From Streptomyces sp. NBC_00820 (GTDB lineage: Bacteria; Actinomycetota; Actinomycetes; Streptomycetales; Streptomycetaceae): DNA of 64,000 nt. The stretch spans positions 186,001 through 250,000 of the forward strand of contig NZ_CP108882.1 of assembly GCF_036347055.1 (NCBI RefSeq), in the 5' to 3' direction. Below the pieces are notes generated by a model that was not told the DNA's origin, searched no databases, and saw only the letters and a list, made by a program, of their open reading frames with translations. This document shows, piece by piece, positions 54,407 through 63,492 of the stretch. Position numbers and translations under genes: made by a program. Position 1 is the stretch's first letter. Each line of letters opens with the position of its first letter.

Positions 54407-55863
54407 TCCGCGCGAGGGGCATGCCCCGGTCCCTGCGGGCACGTCTGACCGCGGGACTCGTGTGCCTGCTCGCGCTCGCCTGCACGTGTGTCGGCATCGT
54501 CACGGTCCTGGCGCTGCAAGGGTTCCTCGTCAGCCGCCTGGACCAACAGCTCGTCACTGCCGGCGGCCGGTTCGCCGCCAGCCTGGAACACGAGGCACGG
54601 CCCGACGCCGACAACGTCCCGGACACCCGAGGCCAGGCCGACGGCACGTTCGGCGCCCGCACCCTGGACGGCCGGGTCACCGTGGCCGCGGTCGTGCACG
54701 GGGCCGCCGACCTCACCGTTCCGCTGACCACGCGCGACCGGCGCACGCTGCTCGCCGTACTCCCCGACGGCCGGCCCCGCACGATCCACCTGAGCGCCAC
54801 CGGTGCCTACCGCGTCGCCGCCTGGCGCGGCGACGACCGTGACATCCTGCTCACCGGCCTGCCCCTGCACCCGGTCGAGGAGACCGTGCACCGGCTCGAG
54901 GCCGTGGAGTCGGTCGTCTTCGCCGCGGTCCTCGTCACCGCGGGCGTGGCCGGCGCGCTGTGGGTACGACGCTCTCTGCGTCCGCTGGACGAGCTGGACC
55001 GTACGGCCCGGGACGTGACCGCCCTCCCGCTGGCCGCCGGACAGGTCGCCATGCCACCGCCCCTGCCGGCGGACCGCCCCGACACAGAGGTGGGCCGCCT
55101 CACCCATTCCTTCAACCAGCTGCTCGGTCACGTCGGCGACGCCCTCGACCGCCGCCACCGGGGCGAAGAGCGCCTGCGCACCTTCGCCGCCGACGCCGGA
55201 CACGAACTGCGGACCCCCGTCGCCACCATCCGCGCCCACGCCGAACTCGCCCTGCGGCAGGCCGCACCCCTGCCGGGCGACGTACGGCACGCCCTGGAGC
55301 GCATCGAGGTGCAGTCACGGCGCATGAGCGTCCTGGTCGACGAGCTCCTGCTCCTGGCGCGGCTCGACGCGGGACGCGAGCTCCGCCGGGAACCCGTCGA
55401 TCTGACCCGCATCGTGCTGGACGCCACCGAGGACGCCGCCGCCCGTCACCCCGGACACCGCTGGGAACTCGATCTCCCCGAAGAACCGGTGGAGGTCACC
55501 GGCGACCCGGAACGCCTCCAGCAGGCCGTGACCAACCTCCTCAGCAACGCGGGCCGCCACACCCCGGAAGGCACCCGCGTCGACATCGCCCTGTCGGCCG
55601 GACCGCGGTGGACGCGGCTCTCCGTCACCGACGACGGCCCCGGCATCCCCGCCGATCTCCGCGCGCGGGTGTTCGGCCGCTTCACCCGGGGCGACACCTC
55701 CCGCGCCCGTGCCACCGGCTCCACCGGCCTCGGACTCGCCATCGTGGACGCCGTCGCCCGGGCGCATTCGGGACGCGCGGAGGTACAGAGCAGGCCCGGC
55801 CGCACCTGCTTCACCCTCGTCCTGCCGAGCGCGCGCGATGGGCAGCCGGTCGAACCCCCGTGA
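54403..55863 (+). CDS. Sensor histidine kinase, HAMP type
   Basis: A 486-residue membrane kinase overlapping the regulator gene (ATGA). First transmembrane helix about 18-40 (AGLVCLLALACTCVGIVTVL), an extracytoplasmic sensor of about 130 residues, second helix about 168-188 (VVFAAVLVTAGVAGALWV), HAMP (RRSLRPLDELDRTARDVTAL), H-box AGHELRTPVATIRAHAELAL, N-box LQQAVTNLLSNAGRHTP, G-boxes VTDDGPGIPADL and GSTGLGLAIVDAV. The regulator-kinase pair next to a redox operon suggests sensing of envelope redox or metal state. Confidence 0.95.
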
Positions 55864-56261
55864 TCCACGGGGGAGTCGGTGGGCGGACCTCGATCAGTTC
55901 GGCTCACCCGAGCGGCGGGCACCGCGGTGGATGAACTTGCTGGGCAAGCAGTTGTGCGAGCCGATGGGCCGCCGGCGGGACGACGGGGGGAGCTGACGGT
56001 GGCCCGGTCTCCGCCCCGCCGGCGACCGCCGCCTCCCGACGCCTGCGAGCGGCGCGCACACCTCTCGCATGTAATTCCCCGTCGACGAAGCATGCTTGGA
56101 CCGCAGGCTGCGCGTTCTGTCGGTACGCCGATGCCCCGGGCCACCTGAGTCTCACGCGTCCACACGCCCGGCACATCCCAGAGGCGGGGGCCGGAGGCGG
56201 GGGCCGGAGCAACGGTGGACTGAGGGCTGCGGGCCGGGGCCCCAGGTCGCGCTCGACGAGG
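55864..56261. other. Intergenic region with a 13-bp tandem repeat
   Basis: No gene recognised. GGCGGGGGCCGGA occurs twice head to tail at 56183-56208, followed by GC-rich hairpin-forming sequence (GGGCCGGGGCCCC near 56230) that may terminate convergent transcription. Confidence 0.45.
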
Positions 56262-57140
56262 TTACGAGCCCTCCGTGAACGCGGTGGCGTGGTCGGCGGC
56301 CCACTGGCGGAGCGTTCGCGGTGCGGTCCCGAGGATGTCGGTCACCGCAGTGGTGACGTACGCGGGCTGTCCGACCGCCGCGCTCCACGCGGCGAGCAGC
56401 ATGTCGACGACCGAAGCGGGCGCCGTACCCTCCGACAGGCTTCGGAACTCGTCCGGCGTCATCTCCTCGAATGCGATCCGGCGCCCCAGGGCGTCACCGA
56501 TGACGTCCACCTGCGCGGCTTGGGTCAGCGATTCGGGTCCGGTGAGGACGTAGTCGCCTCCGACGTGTCCGTCCTGACAGAGCGTCCGCGCCGCGACGGC
56601 TGCGACGTCGCGGTCGTCGACCGGTGCCGTCTCGGCGGCGCCGTAAGGCCACCGGACGACTTCGCCCTCCCGGATCGCGGGCGCCCACCAGGCCAGAGAG
56701 TTCGACGCGAGCATCCCCGGCCGGATGATCGTCGACTCGAGACCGGTGGCCGCGATGAGTCGCTCGATGTCGGCGTGCAGTAGCGCCATGGGATTGGGCT
56801 GCTGGAAGAAGGGGTGCGCCGTCTGGTGCGGGGAGGAGAGGAAGACGACCCGCCGTACGTGGGCTGCCAGTCGCTCGATGACTGCCGCGGCGGTGCGAGG
56901 CGGGGCGGTCCACACGAGGAAGACCGCACCGGCGCCTTTCAATGCCGGGTCGAGCGACTCGGGCGCGGTGAGGTCGCCGGTAAAGACCTCGACCTTCGCC
57001 GGAAGGGTTGCCGCCGCCTCGGGGCGATGGGTGAGGGCGCGGACCGGCACGCCCGCGTCGAGGAGTCGGTCGATGACGACGCGGCCGATCCGGCCCGTCG
57101 CCCCGGTCACGAGCACGGGAGGAATGTCTGTCTGATTCAC
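56262..57140 (-). CDS. NmrA-like NAD(P)-binding oxidoreductase
   Basis: A 292-residue atypical SDR from GTG 57140. Rossmann motif VLVTGATGRIGRVVIDRLLD at the N-terminus, then VEVFTGDLTAPESLDPALKG, AVFLVWTAPP, RRVVFLSSPHQTAHPF, STIIRPGMLASNSLAWWAPA, and the C-terminal block DYVLTGPESLTQAAQVDVIG. Such proteins act on quinones or sense NADP redox state. It diverges from the TetR gene at 57203 with a 62-bp gap, so it is probably the regulated enzyme. Confidence 0.9.
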   Translation of the reverse strand: MNQTDIPPVLVTGATGRIGRVVIDRLLDAGVPVRALTHRPEAAATLPAKVEVFTGDLTAPESLDPALKGAGAVFLVWTAPPRTAAAVIERLAAHVRRVVFLSSPHQTAHPFFQQPNPMALLHADIERLIAATGLESTIIRPGMLASNSLAWWAPAIREGEVVRWPYGAAETAPVDDRDVAAVAARTLCQDGHVGGDYVLTGPESLTQAAQVDVIGDALGRRIAFEEMTPDEFRSLSEGTAPASVVDMLLAAWSAAVGQPAYVTTAVTDILGTAPRTLRQWAADHATAFTEGS

Positions 57141-57154
57141 GCCGCCATGAAAAC

Positions 57155-57183
57155 GTTACTCGGTTAAAAAAGCAACTCGGTAA
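57155..57183. promoter_or_regulatory. AT-rich direct repeats, candidate TetR operator
   Basis: GTTACTCGGTTAA at 57155-57167 and AACTCGGTAA at 57174-57183 repeat ACTCGGT with a 19-bp period between the divergent NmrA and TetR genes. The stretch is markedly AT-rich for this genome. Confidence 0.45.
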
Positions 57184-57202
57184 TGAATGTTACGGTGGAT
57201 GG

Positions 57203-57799
57203 ATGAGCGAGCCGACGGGACTGCGGGCCCGCAAGAAGGAGCGGACACGCGACGCCATCGGCAACGCGGCCGTCTCACTGTTCCTGGAGCACGGCTTCGA
57301 CCGCGTTTCGGTCAACGACATCGCCGCGGCGGCCGAGATCTCCAAGCCGACCCTCTTCCGGTACTTCCCCACCAAGGAAGACCTGGTGCTGCACCGGTTC
57401 GCGGACCATCAGGGCGAGGCGGCACGCGTCGTACGTGACCGCGGGGCGGGCATCGAGCCGGTGACGGCGCTGCACCGGCACTTCCGGGCCGGCCTCGATC
57501 GGTACGACCCCGTCACCGGCCTCAACGATCATCCCGAGGTGGTGGCGTTCCACCGGCTGGTGTTCAGCACACCGAGCCTCGCGGGACGACTCACGCAGTA
57601 CCAGCTCGAGGACGAGGAGGCACTGGCCGACGCCCTCGGCGAAGGCATCCAGGCACGCTTGCGAGCAGCCCAGGTACTCGCGGTCCAACGGGTGCTCGCC
57701 CGGGCCAACTGGCAGAAGATCGCCGACGGCCGGACCGCCAGCGACGTCCACCCCGAGGCCGTGGCCGATGCCGACCAGGCATTCAACCACCTGCACTGA
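57203..57799 (+). CDS. TetR-family regulator
   Basis: A 198-residue repressor from ATG 57203. HTH: LRARKKERTRDAIGNAAVSL, FDRVSVNDIAAAAEISKPTL, FRYFPTKEDLVLHRFADHQG. The C-terminal domain (VTALHRHFRAGLDRYDPVTG, VFSTPSLAGRLTQYQLEDEE, WQKIADGRTASDVHPEAVAD) is of the TetR_C_17-like type. Divergent from an NmrA gene, which it likely controls. Confidence 0.92.
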   Translation: MSEPTGLRARKKERTRDAIGNAAVSLFLEHGFDRVSVNDIAAAAEISKPTLFRYFPTKEDLVLHRFADHQGEAARVVRDRGAGIEPVTALHRHFRAGLDRYDPVTGLNDHPEVVAFHRLVFSTPSLAGRLTQYQLEDEEALADALGEGIQARLRAAQVLAVQRVLARANWQKIADGRTASDVHPEAVADADQAFNHLH

Positions 57800-58015
57800 C
57801 AGGCAACACTCCTGGCCGAAGAAGACTGCGCGGCCCGGTGCACGCGTTGCCACGGGCCCGGTCAGACCGCTTCCGCGGATCCTGACGGCCACCGGCTCGC
57901 TCGTCGGAGACAGGTCGCCGGCACGGTCCCCATCCGGTAGCCACGGAAGGTGACGGGGCACGGCCGGACAGCTCGCCGTCAGGTGGCCGCCGACGGGAAC
58001 TCCGGACCGACCACC

Positions 58016-58381
58016 TCAGCGGGTGAGCGAGCGGAACTCAGGCTGGTCCACGATGCGTAGCCGGGTACCGTCGGATTGCCGGCGGACCACCTGCGCTCGG
58101 GCGCCGGCGCCGCCCTTGGGTGGGGTCGAGGTGAGGGCGATGTCCCCGCAGACGAGCGTCGGAAGCGGCTTCTCCGGTTCGAATCGGGGCGCGCCGGCGA
58201 GCACCTTCTCCCACAGTTGACGGATGGCTTCCCGACCGGTCGTCACGCTGCCCGGTGGGTAGGCCATCACCGCGTCCTCCTCGTACAGCGCGGCGAGGCC
58301 GGCGGCGTCACCGGCGTTGGCGCGTTCCACGAAGAGGCGGGTGAGGTCCTCCGGCTTCAGGGCCTTCTCGTTCTCGGACAC
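58016..58381 (-). CDS. NTF2/SnoaL-like protein
   Basis: A 121-residue cone-fold protein from GTG 58381 (GGGAGGGGGC upstream). LKPEDLTRLFVERANAGDAA, GLAALYEEDAVMAYPPGSVT, TGREAIRQLWEKVLAGAPRF and C-terminal strands (LVCGDIALTSTPP, GARAQVVRRQSDGTRLRIVD). This is the YybH/DUF4440-like pattern for small-molecule binding. It diverges from the LysR gene at 58483, suggesting regulation by it. Confidence 0.85.
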   Translation of the reverse strand: MSENEKALKPEDLTRLFVERANAGDAAGLAALYEEDAVMAYPPGSVTTGREAIRQLWEKVLAGAPRFEPEKPLPTLVCGDIALTSTPPKGGAGARAQVVRRQSDGTRLRIVDQPEFRSLTR

Positions 58382-58482
58382 GACGCCCCCTCCCCCGGGC
58401 CGATTTCCAGCGCGTCCGTCTTCGAGCGGCGACTCGACCAAAGGCCAATCAATCGTCACGACCCGTTCTACAATCAGGAGTT

Positions 58483-59418
58483 ATGGAGCTCAGGCAGTTG
58501 AAGTACTTCCTCGCTGTTGCCCAAGAAGCGAACTTCACTCGCGCCGCCGAACTTGTCCATATCAGCCAGCCCGGGATCAGCGCTCAGATCCGTCAGCTCG
58601 AGAACGACCTCGGGGCGACGCTCATCGATCGGTCGGGCCGCAGCGCCGGGCTGACCGCGGTCGGGGAGGTCGCGCTCGACCGCGCGCGGTCTGTGCTGGC
58701 GGCGGTGGATTCGCTGCGGCAGGCCGTCGACGAGATGAACGGACTCGTTCGAGGCAAGCTCGTCGTCGGCATGGTCACGGCGTGCACCATCACCCCGTTG
58801 TTCGATGCGCTGTCCAGCTTCCATCGCGCGTATCCGGGCGTGGAGATCAGCCTTGTCGAGGACGACTCCGACCAACTCGTCGACCGCGTCCGCGAGGGAT
58901 CCGTCGACCTGGCCCTGGTCGGCACGGCCGGCGAGCCGCCGGACGACCTCGACGGATGGCAGATCGTCGCCGAGCCCATCATCGCCGCGGTGCCACCCGG
59001 TCATCCGCTGGCCGAGCAGGGTTCGGTCACCCTCGCCGAACTCAGCGCGCACCCGATCGTCTGCCTGCCTCGCGGGACCGGGATCCGCGCGGTACTCGAC
59101 CAGGCCGCTGCCGCACTGGGTCTCACGTTGACCATCTCCCTGGAGGCGAGCGCCCCCGGCGCGGTGGTCAACCTCGCGGAGCGAGGGCTCGGGGTGGCCG
59201 TGCTCTCCGAGTCCATGGTCGCCCGGCACGAGAAGCTGCGGACCGTGACCATCAGCGACGTCGGCATCTCCGCGGTGCTGGCCCTGATCGCCGCGCCCAC
59301 CAAGAGCCCGGCACTGTCTGAATTGCTGGTGCACTGCCGGCGATCCTTTGGCGAGCCACGGCGCGAGGAGCTGGTGCCGGTGAGCGGAGTGGCCGACGGC
59401 AGTGCTGTGACCGCATAG
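58483..59418 (+). CDS. LysR-family transcriptional regulator
   Basis: A 311-residue regulator. Winged HTH at residues 1-60: MELRQLKYFLAVAQEANFTR, AAELVHISQPGISAQIRQLE. Effector domain (LVVGMVTACTITPLFDALSS, VDLALVGTAGEPPDDLDGWQ, HPIVCLPRGTGIRAVLDQAA, GLGVAVLSESMVARHEKLRT). Start ATG 58483 with AGGAGTT upstream. The 101-bp gap to the divergent NTF2 gene is the usual place for a LysR target promoter. Confidence 0.93.
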   Translation: MELRQLKYFLAVAQEANFTRAAELVHISQPGISAQIRQLENDLGATLIDRSGRSAGLTAVGEVALDRARSVLAAVDSLRQAVDEMNGLVRGKLVVGMVTACTITPLFDALSSFHRAYPGVEISLVEDDSDQLVDRVREGSVDLALVGTAGEPPDDLDGWQIVAEPIIAAVPPGHPLAEQGSVTLAELSAHPIVCLPRGTGIRAVLDQAAAALGLTLTISLEASAPGAVVNLAERGLGVAVLSESMVARHEKLRTVTISDVGISAVLALIAAPTKSPALSELLVHCRRSFGEPRREELVPVSGVADGSAVTA

Positions 59419-59635
59419 GCTCGCCGTGTTGGTGGTCGTGGCGGTTGGATGCGTGGTGACGTCCGATCCGACCGCTGGAAGCGCGGTGGCCGCGCCTGTC
59501 CGTGTGCGCAGACTGACCGACCAGGAGGGGCAGCGGCTGCAGCGGATCGTGCGCCGGTGCAGTACAAGTTCAGTGCGTTACCGGCGCACGATGATGCTTC
59601 CGGCCCCGTCCGGCGGGAACCGGTGCCGATGATCG

Positions 59636-59956
59636 CGTAGCTGCGCGGCGGTTGATGGTGAAGCCGATGTCGGCCAACTCGTGGGTGATCCGTTGCGTGG
59701 ACCACTTGTGCTCGCGCCGCCAGATCTCGATCTTGTCGATCACCTACGCGGGCGACGCGTTCGGATTCCGGCGCGGGGTCGACGGCCGGTCTTGCAGGCC
59801 AGCCTCACCGTGACGCCGCCAGCGGTTGACCCACTTCGACGCACACGCACGGGATATCCCCATTTCGGCGGCGACGTGTGCGATCGGCCGAGTCTGGCAG
59901 CGCTCGACCAGGCGTCGGCACCCTTCGATGGACAGCGGAGCGTTGGCGTGCGTCAT
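59636..59956 (-). pseudogene. IS481-family transposase remnant with nonsense codon
   Basis: ATG 59956: THANAPLSIEGCRRLVERCQ, IAHVAAEMGISRACASKWVN, GLQDRPSTPRRNP, the N-terminal double HTH of IS481 transposases. A TAG at 59746-59744 interrupts the frame, which then continues VIDKIEIWRREHKWSTQRIT, HELADIGFTINRR before homology is lost near 59640. The catalytic domain is missing. Confidence 0.85.
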
Positions 59957-60061
59957 GGACGCCTTCCTGCCGGAAATTGAACGACGATTGCCGCCCCAAG
60001 GACTCCATGCAGGTCATCGAGCACGTGCGTCATGGTCTGGTGGGGCGTCCCGCGGTTATCG

Positions 60062-60943
60062 TCAGTTGAACTCGGCCGCGTGGTCGATGGCCCACCTCGC
60101 GAAGGTGCTGGCCGGTCGGCCGGCGAGGCGCTCAACATGATCGGTGGTGCGGTTGGACTCTGGTCGCCACACCGCAGCGGCGACAAGCGCCTCCGCAAGT
60201 GGCTCGGGACGACCGTCTGCGAGCATCCGTGAACGCGCGAGATCAGCGGGGAGTGCCTGGAATCGCAGATCGCGTCGGAGCGCAGCACCGAGGTGAGCGA
60301 TCTGGTCGGCGCGGCTGAGTACCTCGGGTCCGGTCAACATGTGTGGGCCGTGGTCCAGGTGATCGTGGTGTGCGAGCAATACAGCTACGGCCGCATCAGC
60401 GACATCGCGCTCGTCGACGACGGCTGTGCGCGCCACCTCTGGGCCTGAGACGACATCACCCGACCGCAACTGTTGCACCCAGCCACGTGCGTTGGAGGCC
60501 AGCGTGTCGCTACGCAGCACCACGGGTCTCAGACCGGCATCGTGGAGCAGGGATTCCATATCCGCGTGCACTTGAACGATGGGATCACTCTGACCAGCGG
60601 CTTCGTCGTCTATGGCGGTCGAGGACAGGTAGACGACACGCGGCGCCGCCGCAGTGAGTTCTGCGATCAGGTCGTGGGCAGGGGCGGAATCGAGCAGTGG
60701 CCAGATCAGAAAGACCGCGTCGATGTCCACGAGCGCCTCGCGCATGGCACCGGGGTCCGTGAGGTCACCGACCACCCACTCGACTCCTGGTCGCGGGCCG
60801 GCCTGATCGCGCACCAGGCATCGTACGCGCGCGCCGTGTGCTTGGAGACGGTCAACAATCTCTCGGCCGAGATTGCCAGTCGCTCCGGTGACCAGGATAG
60901 ATGGACGGCACGGGGAGCTTGTGGGGTCGGTGGTATCAGGCAT
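60062..60943 (-). CDS. NmrA-like NAD(P)-binding oxidoreductase
   Basis: A 293-residue atypical SDR from ATG 60943: ILVTGATGNLGREIVDRLQA, VEWVVGDLTDPGAMREALVD, AVFLIWPLLDSAP, RVVYLSSTAIDDEA, LRPVVLRSDTLASNARGWVQ, and the C-terminus HMLTGPEVLSRADQIAHLGA. Fragments of a close relative are scarred at 7218-7335. It diverges from a MerR gene with a 48-bp gap. Confidence 0.92.
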   Translation of the reverse strand: MPDTTDPTSSPCRPSILVTGATGNLGREIVDRLQAHGARVRCLVRDQAGPRPGVEWVVGDLTDPGAMREALVDIDAVFLIWPLLDSAPAHDLIAELTAAAPRVVYLSSTAIDDEAAGQSDPIVQVHADMESLLHDAGLRPVVLRSDTLASNARGWVQQLRSGDVVSGPEVARTAVVDERDVADAAVAVLLAHHDHLDHGPHMLTGPEVLSRADQIAHLGAALRRDLRFQALPADLARSRMLADGRPEPLAEALVAAAVWRPESNRTTDHVERLAGRPASTFARWAIDHAAEFN

Positions 60944-60991
60944 GATCGAGACGCTATGGGTTCAGGTCGACATGAAGGCAAGGAGCGTGCG

Positions 60992-61363
60992 GTGAAGACG
61001 ATCGGGGAAGTAGCCGCAGAGCTCGGCGTTGAGGCTCACGTGCTGCGGCACTGGGAAAACGTTGGTGCCCTCACCGTGCGTCGCGATCGCAACGGCTACC
61101 GCATCTATGACGACAGCGCGCTGGAACAGGCACGTACCGTGCTGAAACTGCGACGCGTTGGGCTCTCATTGCCCGAAGTCACCTCCGCCATGTCGCCGAC
61201 GAAGTCGGCGGCACAGGCCGTCGTGAGGGCGAAGATCGCGGCACTCGAAGATGAAGTCGTCCACAGGCAGCAGGCAATCACCTTCCTGCAACACACCGTT
61301 GAGTGCCGGCACCGATACCTCGACGACTGTCCGGACTGTGCGACCTTCGTCCGCGAAGCTTGA
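60992..61363 (+). CDS. MerR-family regulator with C-terminal cysteines
   Basis: A 123-residue regulator from GTG 60992 (AAGGAG upstream; ATG 60957 in frame). HTH: KTIGEVAAELGVEAHVLRHW, ENVGALTVRRDRNGYRIYDD. Coiled-coil about 65-100 (AAQAVVRAKIAALEDEVVHR). The C-terminus has ECRHRYLDDCPDC, three Cys plus His close together, which could bind a metal or sense thiol stress. Likely controls the divergent NmrA gene. Confidence 0.9.
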   Translation: MKTIGEVAAELGVEAHVLRHWENVGALTVRRDRNGYRIYDDSALEQARTVLKLRRVGLSLPEVTSAMSPTKSAAQAVVRAKIAALEDEVVHRQQAITFLQHTVECRHRYLDDCPDCATFVREA

Positions 61364-61441
61364 GCCGCACCGCTGGAGTTCGCAGCCCCGAACGGTGCCC
61401 ACGCCGCCGTCATGAACGTCACGTCCTGCAACAGCCAGGCC

Positions 61442-61481
61442 GTCCGCTACCGGCCCCGCCGAGGCGAGTTGAACTGGCCCC
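61442..61481 (+). repeat. Left 40-bp inverted repeat (IS21-type end)
   Basis: Starts GTCCGCTACCGGCC and ends GAGTTGAACTGGCCCC. Its reverse complement matches 63493-63532 at 37 of 40 positions. The copy here has no transposase beside it, so it appears to be a solitary element end. Confidence 0.85.
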
Positions 61482-61628
61482 GGTTCGCGGATGATCCGTG
61501 AAGATCGGGCGTTGTGCGGTGGCCCCGGTGGGTAGCTTGATCTGGGACCACCGCTGACAGAGGTGCGGGGCGAGCGCCTGATCGAGTTTCAGCGTGCGGT
61601 GATCTCCGGCCTCCGTCGAGCGAGTGCG

Positions 61629-62225
61629 TCACGCTGTATTCCCGTCGGCATCGGTGTGGCGTGGGAGCAGGCAGTCGAAAACAACCTCTGCCAGCCTCCC
61701 GGGCCTCTCACTCGTGCCGCGCCGGCGGCTGGCCGTCAGTGCGGCTACGACGATGGCCTGCACGTCTGCTGCGCCCACGTCGTCGCGCACTGCCCCGGTC
61801 CGCTGGGCGCGGGAGAGGAGCGCGCCGAACAACTCGCGCAGCTGTGCCGCCAGCCCCTCGGCCTCGACGCCCATGGGGCCGCCCGCCGCCGTGATGGCCT
61901 CGGTCAGGTCCTGCTTCGCATATGCCTCGGCGGTCATCCGGGCGAGGAAGGCGAAGAACGCCGGCCCGGCCTCCGCCTCGGCCAAGGTGGCGCGGGCATC
62001 GAGCGTCAGCTGCTCCAGGTGCTCGCGCACGACGGCCTCGAACAGCACCTCCTTGGTGGGGAAGTGGCGGTGGACGGTGCCCGATCCGACCCCGGCCCGC
62101 CGGGCGATTTCGTCCAGCGGGACCGCGAGGCCCTCGGCGGCGAAGGCTGTACGGGCGGTCTGCAGGATGCGCTCTCGGTTGCGGCGCGCGTCGGCACGCA
62201 AGGGGCGCTGTCGCTCGGTGGTCAA
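61629..62225 (-). CDS. TetR-family regulator
   Basis: A 198-residue repressor. TTG 62225 is chosen as start because GGAGGG precedes it by 2-7 bases and homology begins right after (RQRPLRADARRNRERILQTA). HTH: VPLDEIARRAGVGSGTVHRH, FPTKEVLFEAVVREHLEQL. C-terminal domain: FFAFLARMTAEAYAKQDLTE, LREVFGALL-type helix (LRELFGALLSRAQRTGAVRD), DVQAIVVAALTASRRRGT. Divergent from an NTF2-type gene; twin palindromes in the gap are its probable operators. Confidence 0.9.
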   Translation of the reverse strand: MTTERQRPLRADARRNRERILQTARTAFAAEGLAVPLDEIARRAGVGSGTVHRHFPTKEVLFEAVVREHLEQLTLDARATLAEAEAGPAFFAFLARMTAEAYAKQDLTEAITAAGGPMGVEAEGLAAQLRELFGALLSRAQRTGAVRDDVGAADVQAIVVAALTASRRRGTSERPGRLAEVVFDCLLPRHTDADGNTA

Positions 62226-62260
62226 GTGCCCTCCAGGGACGGGGGTTTGGAGTATTGATA

Positions 62261-62317
62261 ACCGGGGCCTGCGCCCCGTATATTCAATCACGTAAACGGG
62301 GCCATCGCCCCGGTTAC
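62261..62317. promoter_or_regulatory. Twin palindromic operators between tetR and the NTF2-like gene
   Basis: CGGGGC-CTGC-GCCCCG at 62263-62278 and CGGGGC-CATC-GCCCCG at 62297-62312, centres 34 bp apart. The second extends to GTAAA/GGTTAC flanks, the first to ATAAC/GTATAT. Two identical cores in one divergent promoter strongly suggest TetR dimer sites. Confidence 0.75.
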
Positions 62318-62334
62318 GTCGAGAGGAGTGCCCC

Positions 62335-62774
62335 ATGACCACTGCAGCACCGCGTGAAGTCCTCCAGCATTTCCTCCGTCTGACCGCCGACGGCCCCAGC
62401 GAGGGGATGGCAGACCTGTTCACCGCGGACGCCGTCTTCGAGATGCCCTACCTGCCGCCGGGCGCACCCGTGCAGGAGCCGGGACGAGACGCCTTCCGGG
62501 GCCACCTGCAAGAAGGGCGAAGCTGCAGAAGTTCACGGCCATGGACCGCGTCCAGGTGCACGAGACGACCGATCCCGAACTCGTCGTGGCCGACTACCGC
62601 CTCCACGGCCGCGTCCTGGCCACCGGGAAGCAGTTCGCCTTCGACATGGTGATGTTCGCCCGCATCCGGGACGGACTGATCACCTGGTCGCGCATCTACT
62701 CCAACCCGCTCGACGGGGCGATCGCCTTCGACGCGGCTGAGGGACTGCTCGCCGCGATCACGGCTGCTTACTGA
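62335..62774 (+). pseudogene. NTF2/SnoaL-like protein with one-base frameshift
   Basis: From ATG 62335 (GAGAGGAG upstream): EVLQHFLRLTADGPSEGMAD, LFTADAVFEMPYLPPGAP, DAFRGHLQEG, then the frame is lost near 62517. In the next frame the protein continues to the end: AMDRVQVHETTDPELVVADY, RLHGRVLATGKQFAFDMVMF, ARIRDGLITWSRIYSNPLDG. One missing base accounts for it. A good start and ribosome binding site suggest very recent loss or a sequencing error. Confidence 0.82.
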
Positions 62775-62779
62775 TCATT

Positions 62780-63436
62780 TCAGCATGAGGCCTTGAGTTG
62801 TCGCAGGCAGATGATGCTGCATGCGAGTTGGAGCAGACCTTGGTGGAGGTCGGCGCGGATCTCGTAGCGGATGCGGAGCCGCTTGAACTGGTGGAGCCAG
62901 GCGAAGGTCCGCTCGACCACCCAGCGGGTCTTGCCGAGTCCGGAGCCGTGGGCCAGGCCGCGGCGGGCGATCCTCGGCGTGATACCGCGGCGGCGGAGGA
63001 TGCGGCGGTACTTGTCGTAGTCGTAACCCCGGTCGGCGAAGAGTCTGCGGGGTCGTCGTCGCGGGCGTCCGCGCAGGCCGCGGATCGGTGGGGTGACGTC
63101 CAGTAGCGGCAGGAGCTGGGTGACGTCGTGGCGGTTGCCGCCTGTCAACGTGACCGCAAGCGGCGTGCCGTGCCGGCCGACGATCTGCCACGGCTTGCGC
63201 GGCGCCTCCAAGTCGGCGCGGAGCCAGTCGTCGACCGTCTTCTTGTACGGCTCCATCCGCGGCGATGTTCGCGCCGGCTGCTTGCGTGGCTTCGGCACCG
63301 GCACCGGCAGGGCCAGAGCTTCCCGCACCAGCCGCCGGTGTACGCCGTCCTTCCGCGACAAGGCCCGGATCGACACCTGCTGTTGCCAGCTGTCCCGGCG
63401 GATCCGGTCAAACAACTCCTGCTTGGACAAGGACAT
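62780..63436 (-). pseudogene. Chimeric transposase: IS21 IstA N-terminus joined to IS5 C-terminus
   Basis: From ATG 63436, residues 1-72 read MSLSKQELFDRIRRDSWQQQ, VSIRALSRKDGVHRRLVREA, RTSPRMEPYKKTVDDWLRAD, the HTH start of IS21 IstA. At LEAPRKP the sequence switches in frame to an IS5-family C-terminus: RHGTPLAVTLTGGNRHDVTQ, LLPLLDVTPPIRG, RRLFADRGYDYDKYRRILRR, GSGLGKTRWVVERTFAWLHQ. The IstA catalytic core and the IS5 N-terminus (including its first Asp) are missing, so it is not an active enzyme of either type. Confidence 0.85.
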
Positions 63437-63492
63437 CCACAGCACCCACCCTCGGCGCACCACAAACACCGTTCCACCGCAAGACCCAAGGT

